From: a virus
DNA length: 64,000 bases
Direction: 5' to 3' (one strand)
Virus record (IMG/VR): IMGVR_UViG_3300032235_001069
Location: 21,693-85,692 of that record
The translations under genes and the position numbers were made by a program. Below the pieces are notes generated by a model, which saw only the letters and a program-made list of their open reading frames with translations, was not told the DNA's origin and did no database searches. This document shows positions 45,604-52,754 of the stretch, piece after piece (position 1 is the stretch's first letter; each line of letters starts with the position of its first letter).

Positions 45604-45804
45604 TCATTTGCCTTGACCCTCCATCTTTTCGATCCTCGCTTTCAGAAACTCTTGAATCTGAGGGTGATGCGATGCCAAGATTTGCAAGGTGCTTTGAAGG
45701 TGTGCAATCGTGCACGTTTCAACATACTCAGGTGCGTAAGTGTTTTCGGCGTTGCGCTTTACGCATGCGACGAAGTTTTCTGCGAGTGTTAGTGGGTCTT
45801 GCAT
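45604..45804 (-). CDS. Hypothetical protein, paralogue of the one at 43543
   Basis: A 66-residue protein, MQDPLTLAENFVACVKRNAE then VETCTIAHLQSTLQILAS and KARIEKMEGQGK (see 43543). No clear promoter; a similar but shifted TCACCTACT stretch lies upstream. Confidence 0.62.
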   Translation of the reverse strand: MQDPLTLAENFVACVKRNAENTYAPEYVETCTIAHLQSTLQILASHHPQIQEFLKARIEKMEGQGK

Positions 45805-45862
45805 AAGTAGGTGAATGAGAGAAGGTTAGAGAGAGGGGATGGAACCCTCTCCGTTTCAGTGA

Positions 45863-46078
45863 CTAGTGAATGTAATCGTGAGCGGCTTCTTGGCAATCGT
45901 CTGAAGGAATGCTTTCAAGCTCCTCAGCAGTAAGCGCAACGTACTCATTGCCAACCTTTTTCAAAGCCCCGATAATGAATGCGTCACAGAAGTCTGGATA
46001 ATCGCGCATATCGATCCCATCCATCTCAATGTCAAAACACTCGATCACTTCGCCGTTCACAGTCAATTTCATATCCAT
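45863..46078 (-). CDS. Conserved small phage protein
   Basis: A 71-residue protein, IECFDIEMDGIDMRDYPDFC then DAFIIGALKK and LTAEELESIPSDDCQ. The GIDxxDYPDFxDAFIxxA...LTxEEL pattern occurs in many phage proteins of unknown role. A second ATG lies six bases inside. Confidence 0.7.
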   Translation of the reverse strand: MDMKLTVNGEVIECFDIEMDGIDMRDYPDFCDAFIIGALKKVGNEYVALTAEELESIPSDDCQEAAHDYIH

Positions 46079-46113
46079 GTGAGAAGACTAAGCGAAGCGC
46101 TTTCGAACCGCAA
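46079..46113 (-). promoter_or_regulatory. Leaderless promoter, weaker -10
   Basis: TTGCGG, 16 bases, TTAGTC, seven bases (TTCTCAC), ATG at 46078. Confidence 0.6.
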
Positions 46114-46330
46114 CATTTATTTAATGTTTTTTTACCCCCCCCATTATTTGAAAAATGCATGCGGTGCATCGGCGGCCAGGCCAGGGGGGACTATTTTTTC
46201 AGTCTACCCCCAAAAATTCACCATTCCAAACTACCCCCCCCTTTTTTTTAAAATCATTATAATCTCTCCCTATACAACATATAACTAAAGTCAAAAAAAA
46301 TCGGACGCTACTATTCGTGTAACCTTTTTT
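46114..46330. other. Intergenic region, strand switch
   Basis: No gene. It has a CGGCGGCCAGGCCAGGGGGG stretch, two CTACCCCC runs, long C and T tracts and a TATACAACATATAACTA segment. It separates the minus-strand array from the plus-strand late genes, so promoters for both may lie here. Confidence 0.5.
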
Positions 46331-46948
46331 ATGAACCACGACGTAAACTTCAAGTGCTTCGTCCGCAGATCACACTTTACTAAAAAAAATATAGACAAAG
46401 AGGTTTTCGATCCTTGTATTGCATTTGCCCTCCAATCAATCTCAGGAAAAATCCTAACATTTCACATCATGACCGATTACGGAATGCTTCGTTCGCGAGT
46501 TCCAATATCAGAAATATTTACTAAGCCGCCAGGATGTGATATCCCCTACCACTACAAACAACTCTGGGATTGTTTTGGCGAGAAAGCTGAAGTCATAAGC
46601 TATGAATATCTCAAACAAAAGAGATGCCAAGTCATTTTAAAAGATAAAAAATTAATCTGGGCAACTTATATGTTTACTGTGGATTGGTATGACAATCCCT
46701 ACAGCGAAGAACCTAGCGATTACAAGTGTGGCCACATCTTAGCGGCAGACGACGGCTATCTTCTCTGCCAACCAAACAATAGAATATATTGGAAAGACTC
46801 GAATTTCATTTGCCGCGATTTTCCAATTGACAAAAAAGATATTAAAGTAGACAATGAATTACTATCTGTAGAAACTGCATCTGATAAATGGGTGTCAGAA
46901 GATACGGATTCATTTTACTACAATATCAATGAAAACAGAACAAATTAA
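46331..46948 (+). CDS. Hypothetical protein
   Basis: A 205-residue protein, ISGKILTFHIMTDYGMLRSR then PYHYKQLWDCFGEKAEVIS and HILAADDGYLLCQPNNRIYW. It resembles phage proteins of unknown role that precede head genes. Overlaps the next gene by 20 bases. Confidence 0.65.
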   Translation: MNHDVNFKCFVRRSHFTKKNIDKEVFDPCIAFALQSISGKILTFHIMTDYGMLRSRVPISEIFTKPPGCDIPYHYKQLWDCFGEKAEVISYEYLKQKRCQVILKDKKLIWATYMFTVDWYDNPYSEEPSDYKCGHILAADDGYLLCQPNNRIYWKDSNFICRDFPIDKKDIKVDNELLSVETASDKWVSEDTDSFYYNINENRTN

Positions 46949-47519
46949 CATATTCACATCGACAAAAGAATTGCTCGAACACTATTCTCACATCACAACT
47001 GAGAAGAAAGATGAAGTTGGCCACAAACATTTCATGATTCCAATCGAGCATCAGCTCAAATGGTTTAATGACGGCTTAGGCTCCATCACCTATTTCGAAA
47101 CAATTAAAAATGATAAAATAACCACAACCAAAGGAGAACATCTTTATCAAATGCACATGGAATATGCAAAAAATCTCCAAATGGGCGAAATCAAAGATGA
47201 CCAGATTACTGAACCTGTCTACATCAAAGCTGATGGATTCGATGATTGTCTTGTTGGCTTAGGGTTCCGTTTCGGCAATAGAGGAACCTTAGTTTATGAT
47301 CAAGCAAAAGTAATTGACAAACTGATTAAAGACAGCGATGGCAAAATGTCCGAAGAAGAAGCTTTAGAATATTATGAATTTAATATTCTTGGAGCATTCG
47401 TTGGGGAGAACATGCCAATGTTTGTAGAGAAATGCACAATGCAAGATATTAATGATCTAATTGAAGATTGCCCACAAGATGAATGCTGTGGCGGAGGATG
47501 TCACCAAACGGATTCGTAA
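46929..47519 (+). CDS. Hypothetical protein
   Basis: A 196-residue protein. LGLGFRF-like (CLVGLGFRFGNRGTLVYD) and a C-terminal CPQDECCGGGC cluster that may bind metal. It overlaps the convergent deaminase gene by 19 bases. No family recognised. Confidence 0.62.
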   Translation: MKTEQINIFTSTKELLEHYSHITTEKKDEVGHKHFMIPIEHQLKWFNDGLGSITYFETIKNDKITTTKGEHLYQMHMEYAKNLQMGEIKDDQITEPVYIKADGFDDCLVGLGFRFGNRGTLVYDQAKVIDKLIKDSDGKMSEEEALEYYEFNILGAFVGENMPMFVEKCTMQDINDLIEDCPQDECCGGGCHQTDS

Positions 47520-47920
47520 GATCCGTTATCTAAAGTATAAAATATATTTTTAAAGCCCAAACCCTGCAGGACTTTCATACAGTTCTGACAGGGTTTTGCT
47601 ATTTTAACATTATCTTCGTTATCAATACGCACATTAACAAAGGTAAGCTTAGAGCAATCGGTTTTCCCCATCTTAATTAAAGCATCAATCTCAGAATGAA
47701 TTGAGGCAATATACTTTTCTGGATTATCCTTAAATCCCCTATAAGCTCCAAACATGTTTCTTCTATGCAATTTTTTAAGATTATTTATTCCAATGCTTAT
47801 TAACTTGTTCTTATTGTAAACGAAAGTTACATGAAAAGCTCTACCTGTTTGCCTGTCTTTCTTCAGGCATTTTGCTATTTCTATACACTTTTTTATTTTG
47901 GTAGTTACGCTCTTGGTCAT
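47501..47920 (-). CDS. Cytidine/dCMP deaminase-like protein
   Basis: A 139-residue protein with SIHSEIDALIKMG (H75, E77) and KPCQNCMKVLQGLGF (C111, C114). HSE in place of HAE and short flanks set it apart from the deaminase at 7342. Its substrate could be a nucleotide or a modified base. The only minus-strand gene in the late region, with its own leaderless promoter. Confidence 0.78.
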   Translation of the reverse strand: MTKSVTTKIKKCIEIAKCLKKDRQTGRAFHVTFVYNKNKLISIGINNLKKLHRRNMFGAYRGFKDNPEKYIASIHSEIDALIKMGKTDCSKLTFVNVRIDNEDNVKIAKPCQNCMKVLQGLGFKNIFYTLDNGSYESVW

Positions 47921-47955
47921 CTGAAGAGTGTAAAAAGACTAAAGGAATAAGTCAA
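47921..47955 (-). promoter_or_regulatory. Leaderless promoter, minus strand
   Basis: TTGACT, 17 bases, TACACT, six bases (CTTCAG), ATG at 47920. The -35 box touches the start codon of the divergent gene. Confidence 0.65.
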
Positions 47956-48848
47956 TGGCATTTTTAAAATATTCAGATTTACCAGTATTTGCAGAATTCA
48001 CTTCACAAAATACAGCTCCATCAAAAAATGTATCAAAGATATTCATGGCGACAGAAGCCAGTCTAGCTTTAGACACAAATTTAACTGCAAATCGTTATTT
48101 GGGCAAAGCGCAGATTAGAAATGACTATTCGTTGACTGGTCCCTTGGAAGGTAAATTTTCGATGTCCTTTATTCCAATCATCGAAAAGGACACTTCAATA
48201 ACTAATATTCAAAAAGAAAATCAATTAGGATTTTTTGGACTAACTGGCGATTTTAGCGCTGGACATCAAATATACTTCTCAAATTTCTTGCTTAAAAAAG
48301 TATATCTCCAAGGATATTCAGTAAAAATAAATCCTTATCAACCAGTTTCTGTTTCTGCTAATTTTATAGCTTACGATGTCACGGATTTAAAGGGTCAAAC
48401 TTTATCTGGTTTCTCTGATCAATTGGCAGTACCCAAAAATACATCTGCTCCATACTATGAAGCTTTGCACGCTTTGACGACTAGGATGGATGGATCTACA
48501 GTAAACATTCCATCAACTAAAATATCAATAGAAATTAATGTAGATTGCCAAAGAACGCCAATTTATCCATTAGGACAACAAACTCCAGAATCAGTAGTCC
48601 TAACTGCTGTAGAAAGAACTACAACAGTACAAGGGGAAAATATAGGAGCAGTAGTAGATATCACAGGAGTCAATCCAGGCGCCACAAATGTACACTTCCT
48701 TCCCTTGAGTAAGAAAGATTCTACTCCAGATCAAAACTATAACTCTTTATCGTTTGATATTAATGGAAGAATCACATCTCAACAAGTATCTGTTTCTCAA
48801 AATTCAATGTTGAATGGCAGGATTATCATAAAAGAAGTTATTCTTTAA
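47955..48848 (+). CDS. Probable tail tube or structural protein
   Basis: A 297-residue beta-rich protein. LEGKFSMSFIPIIE, LKKVYLQGYSVKINPYQPVS and VNFIAYDV-like repeats resemble phage tail tube folds. TPESVVLTAVERTTTVQGEN forms a second domain. An AAAGGAA lies eight bases before the ATG, one of the few possible ribosome sites here. Assignment is by pattern and position. Confidence 0.6.
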   Translation: MAFLKYSDLPVFAEFTSQNTAPSKNVSKIFMATEASLALDTNLTANRYLGKAQIRNDYSLTGPLEGKFSMSFIPIIEKDTSITNIQKENQLGFFGLTGDFSAGHQIYFSNFLLKKVYLQGYSVKINPYQPVSVSANFIAYDVTDLKGQTLSGFSDQLAVPKNTSAPYYEALHALTTRMDGSTVNIPSTKISIEINVDCQRTPIYPLGQQTPESVVLTAVERTTTVQGENIGAVVDITGVNPGATNVHFLPLSKKDSTPDQNYNSLSFDINGRITSQQVSVSQNSMLNGRIIIKEVIL

Positions 48849-48862
48849 TTTATAATATATAA

Positions 48863-49603
48863 ATGGCTAAAAAACCAGTTCTCAAAAAAACTCAAGATTT
48901 AAAAATTGCACCAAGACCTAAAGAAAAAATAAATTTTAAGCAAAGACCTTTTAAATTTTCAGATAAACAAAAACAATTTTTGGAATTAGCATTGGCTGAC
49001 GAATCTAAGATAATTTTCTTAGCAGGACCAGCAGGGACATCCAAGACCTATATGTCTGTATACGCAGCAATTAATTTGCTCGCGAAAGATACAAATAAAG
49101 AAATAATCTACGTAAGAAGTATTGCTGAAAGCGCAGAAAAGGGCTTGGGAAGTTTACCAGGCGAAGCAGACCACAAGTTCGAACCATTCGTAACTCCATT
49201 ATGGGAAAAGATCGATGAAATGGTTTCTGAAGAGCATGCAGTTTGGTTAAAAAGAAGTGAACTGCTTTCTGCAAAGCCAATAAATTATCTCAGAGGTGCA
49301 AGTTGGGCAGATAAATTAATTGTAGCTGATGAAGCTCAGAATTTTTCCTACAAAGAACTAGTTACTTTAATAACTCGCATTGGCGAAAATAGTAAAATGT
49401 TTATCTGCGGAGATTTCATGCAAGCAGATGTTAAATCTACTGGATTTAGACAAATGTTTAATTTGTTTAATGATCAAGATTCACAAGATAATGGAATTTT
49501 CTGTTTTGAATTCGACAATAACGATATTTATAGAAGTGGAATTTTAAAATATATTATTATTAAATTGCAGCAAGAAAAAGATAAGGAAAAAAATAATAAT
49601 TAG
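48863..49603 (+). CDS. phoH: PhoH-like ATPase
   Basis: A 246-residue protein. KQRPFKFSDKQKQFLELAL, Walker A FLAGPAGTSKT, EIIYVRSIAESAEKGLGSLP, Walker B LIVADEAQN, and LITRIGENSKMFICGD fit the phage PhoH family. These are RNA-helicase-like ATPases common in marine and freshwater phages; their job is unclear. A TATAAT box lies six bases before the ATG. Confidence 0.88.
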   Translation: MAKKPVLKKTQDLKIAPRPKEKINFKQRPFKFSDKQKQFLELALADESKIIFLAGPAGTSKTYMSVYAAINLLAKDTNKEIIYVRSIAESAEKGLGSLPGEADHKFEPFVTPLWEKIDEMVSEEHAVWLKRSELLSAKPINYLRGASWADKLIVADEAQNFSYKELVTLITRIGENSKMFICGDFMQADVKSTGFRQMFNLFNDQDSQDNGIFCFEFDNNDIYRSGILKYIIIKLQQEKDKEKNNN

Positions 49604-49688
49604 ATATTATTTTTACTTATAATCATTTTTAATTTCCCAAGGTTTCTTTAAAGAAGGTTTTCTTATTTGATTATATAATAAGAAAAAT

Positions 49689-50081
49689 ATGGCATCAATA
49701 TTCTGTCCAAGCTGCGGAAGTAAATCTGAATATCAGTTCGCGCCACCGAATTTCTGTTCGAAATGTGGTCAACCTTATGCTGGAAGAACTTCGCATAAAA
49801 AAATGCCAACTTCTGCTCAAGTAAAATTGCGCAAAGATCAACCAGACGAACAAGATTCTATTGAAGACGATTATGATGAAGAAAGTTATGCCGAAGATAC
49901 ATTTTCTGACTCTACTAGAGTGCCAAGACTTAGATCGCTTCAAGTAGATATAGACAACTCATCAGATGTAAGAGTGGTCAAAATGTCCGATTTGCTTAAT
50001 GGAAATTTTGAACAGCAGTCATTAAAATTAGGCGAACGTCAAAGCATAGATGAGGTAATGGATGAGCGAAAATCAAACTAA
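49689..50081 (+). CDS. Zinc-ribbon protein
   Basis: A 130-residue protein with an N-terminal zinc ribbon (FCPSCGSKSEYQFAPPNFCS then CGQPYAG), then a basic and an acidic linker. Overlaps the sigma-like gene by 20 bases. Small FmdB-type ribbons like this occur near phage head genes. Confidence 0.7.
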   Translation: MASIFCPSCGSKSEYQFAPPNFCSKCGQPYAGRTSHKKMPTSAQVKLRKDQPDEQDSIEDDYDEESYAEDTFSDSTRVPRLRSLQVDIDNSSDVRVVKMSDLLNGNFEQQSLKLGERQSIDEVMDERKSN

Positions 50082-50766
50082 AAAATTCACCTTTGAAGAA
50101 AAAAGCGAAATAATAATCAAAGCGATAAACAAGAAAAGAAATAAGTGGCAATTGACCGCTATTGCTTGGATGGATTTTGATGATGTCTCTCAAATCATTA
50201 AATTACATATTTATAAAAAGTGGGGAATGTGGGATCAGTCGAAACCGCTTGAACCTTGGATTGGAAGAATAATAGCCAATCAACTTAAAAATTTAATTAG
50301 GAATAATTATACAAATTACATAAGACCATGTTTGAGTTGTCCACATAATGGTGGTGAAGATCAGTGTATTATTTCCCCCAATGGATTACAAAGTGGATTT
50401 TGTGAATTGTTTAAGAAATGGGAACGGCAGAAGAAGAGTGGTTATGATTTGAAGATGCCTTTAGCTTTGGAGAACCACAAAAAAGAAGTTGAAGAAACTA
50501 TAGATAATTCATTTTTTTCATTTAGTTCTGTTGATGTATTAAATGACGAGATGAAAAAAGTTTTAACACTTAAGCAATACAGCGCATATGTAATGCTTTT
50601 CTTTGAGAAGAAAGATGAAGAGGAAGTTGCTCGTTTTATGGGATATAAAACAACTGAAAAGAACAGAATGATTGGATACAAGCAAATTAAAAATCTCAAA
50701 AAACTTTTCAGGGAAAAAGCTTTAGAAATTCTAAAAAATAAAGACATCTGTTATGGATCAGAATGA
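50062..50766 (+). CDS. Sigma factor-like protein (phage type)
   Basis: A 234-residue protein. WMDFDDVSQIIKLHIYKKWG and KPLEPWIGRIIANQLKNLIR form a sigma region 2. CLSCPHNGGEDQC is a zinc-like insert, and a C-terminal LTLKQYSAYVMLFFEKKDEE helps form a region 4-like helix-turn-helix. Such proteins sit before terminase genes in several phages and may drive late transcription. Confidence 0.75.
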   Translation: MSENQTKKFTFEEKSEIIIKAINKKRNKWQLTAIAWMDFDDVSQIIKLHIYKKWGMWDQSKPLEPWIGRIIANQLKNLIRNNYTNYIRPCLSCPHNGGEDQCIISPNGLQSGFCELFKKWERQKKSGYDLKMPLALENHKKEVEETIDNSFFSFSSVDVLNDEMKKVLTLKQYSAYVMLFFEKKDEEEVARFMGYKTTEKNRMIGYKQIKNLKKLFREKALEILKNKDICYGSE

Positions 50767-51844
50767 ATCATTGAGCTTGGAGCAGAATAAACCATTAAGT
50801 TTAAGCTTCGAGCAAGAGCAATTTATTTTAAATAATTATAAATTAGTTAAAGACCTAAATCTTTTAACTAAAAAAGTTTTCGGAAACGAAGATATTGATG
50901 GAAGGTCAATTGAAGGAAAATTAATTAGGGCATTTCTTGTAAGAAATAAGCTTGAGTATAAAACCACAAAGCATAAAAAAGTAGATGCAGTCGAATTAAC
51001 TGAGGCAAACAAACATTTCATCATGCAGTCCGCTGAAAATGGAATGAGTTCATTTGCGATTGCTGAATTATTGTTTCCAGATAGGGAAGTAAAGAAGCTA
51101 GGAGCCGAACAGAGGGCAGTATTGGAACATATCCGCACAGTTAATGAGGATTTTGTACCAAGTCAAGAAAGTGGCTTATTGACGCATTACAGCCCACCTA
51201 AATCATACCCCAGATTAATTAAAAAAGTTTTCGATTCCACGGGAACTCAATTAGAAGAATTAAAGTTAGCTAGAAATCAAAAAAATTGCTTAGACAAGAT
51301 GGCGATTAATTTATCGAATTCTCGATTTATTAAAATAATGAACAACTATACCTCTAAAGATGATCGCAATCTTTTTGAGGAAGAGTTTGTGAGATTGACT
51401 TGGGATAAGCCAGACTTAACTGCAGACGAACTTAATTTATACATGAACGTTTGCAAGGAAATTATTAACCTTGAAGTTATAAGCAAACATTTGAATAAAT
51501 TAAATGACCTATTCGAGGACGCGCAAGATCAAAATGAAATGACTGTTAAATTAGCAGAAATTATTAAAGCTAAAAGTGGCGAATATCATCAATGCGAAGG
51601 CAGAATAGAAACTTTAACAAAAAAACTTCAAGGCGATAGGGCAGAAAGAATGAAAAACAAGCAAAGAGAAAATGCTTCGATTCTTTCTTTAGTTCAAATG
51701 TTTCAAGAAGAAGATGAGCGCAAAAATATGATTCGAATTGCAGAAATGCAAAAAGAATTAGTATCCAAGGAGGCTGAACGTCTTGAAGGCATGGCTGCAT
51801 TCAAAGCTAGAGTTTTAGGAATTTCAAAAGAAGATGTCATTTAA
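50753..51844 (+). CDS. Hypothetical protein, possible terminase small subunit
   Basis: A 363-residue helical protein. The first 120 residues contain EDIDGRSIEGKLIRAFLVRN and MSSFAIAELLFPDREVKKLG, possible DNA-binding helices; the C-terminal 150 form coiled coils. Position two genes before the large terminase suggests a packaging role, but no small-terminase signature is proven. Confidence 0.55.
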   Translation: MDQNESLSLEQNKPLSLSFEQEQFILNNYKLVKDLNLLTKKVFGNEDIDGRSIEGKLIRAFLVRNKLEYKTTKHKKVDAVELTEANKHFIMQSAENGMSSFAIAELLFPDREVKKLGAEQRAVLEHIRTVNEDFVPSQESGLLTHYSPPKSYPRLIKKVFDSTGTQLEELKLARNQKNCLDKMAINLSNSRFIKIMNNYTSKDDRNLFEEEFVRLTWDKPDLTADELNLYMNVCKEIINLEVISKHLNKLNDLFEDAQDQNEMTVKLAEIIKAKSGEYHQCEGRIETLTKKLQGDRAERMKNKQRENASILSLVQMFQEEDERKNMIRIAEMQKELVSKEAERLEGMAAFKARVLGISKEDVI

Positions 51845-52754
51845 CTGTTTAGAGTGTGAGCAGGAATTTGATTCTGAGAGATCCCTTCATGCGCATATTA
51901 AAAAACACGAAATATATCTGCACGATTATTTCGTTAAACATTTTTCACGCAGAAATTTATTAACAAATGAATTATTACCTTTTAAAAATAAAGAAAGTTA
52001 TTTTGATTATGATTTTGACAATATTGATCAACTTTATAAGTGGTGTTCAGTGGGTAACCAACAAACTGTTAAAAATTATATACTAGATAAGCTTGCTACC
52101 AGAATTAAAAGTCGTAATTTAAATTTTGCACCGAATGAAATTGAATTATATACGAGCATGCTTCCAAGCATATCGATATATAAAAAATTCTTTAAGAGTT
52201 ATACGTTTGCATGCGAGGAAATTGGCGCAAAGCCAATGTTCAATGCAAAAATTCCAGATGCATTTTGGAAAGATGATTCAATTAAAGAATTAACTATTTT
52301 AACTGATACTAGAGAACAAGAACCTTTGTTTTTTGAAAATCAAATAGTCAGAAAACTTGATGTTGGCGACTATGCGATACAGGATCATTTTGATTATACA
52401 TTTGTCGATAGAAAGTCTGAGGGAGATTTCAAATCTACTTTAAGTAAAGATAATTTTTTAAGATTTAAAAGAGAGTTGGATAGATGCAGGGCAATGGATT
52501 GCTATTTATTTGTGGTAGTCGAATCTGATTTAAAAAAATTAGAGCAATCTAATAAAAGATCTGCGCACAAAGCAAACATGAAATATATTTATCACAATAT
52601 GCGAGTATTGCAACATGAATATAGAGATTGTTGTCAATTTGTTTTTTCTGGCAATAGAAAAAATAGCGAAGACTTAATTCCAAGAATCTTACTTCACGGA
52701 AAAAAAATTTGGAATGTTGATTTACAATATTTCATTAACGAAAAACAATTATGA
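51834..52754 (+). CDS. ERCC4-type nuclease with C2H2 zinc finger
   Basis: A 306-residue protein. It starts with a C2H2 finger (FNCLECEQEF with H21 and H25). The C-terminal half has LTILTDTREQEPL, LDVGDYAI, FVDRKSEGDF and RFKRELDRC, the ERKxxxD-type core of ERCC4/XPF nucleases. It overlaps both neighbours and sits just before the terminase. Confidence 0.8.
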   Translation: MSFNCLECEQEFDSERSLHAHIKKHEIYLHDYFVKHFSRRNLLTNELLPFKNKESYFDYDFDNIDQLYKWCSVGNQQTVKNYILDKLATRIKSRNLNFAPNEIELYTSMLPSISIYKKFFKSYTFACEEIGAKPMFNAKIPDAFWKDDSIKELTILTDTREQEPLFFENQIVRKLDVGDYAIQDHFDYTFVDRKSEGDFKSTLSKDNFLRFKRELDRCRAMDCYLFVVVESDLKKLEQSNKRSAHKANMKYIYHNMRVLQHEYRDCCQFVFSGNRKNSEDLIPRILLHGKKIWNVDLQYFINEKQL

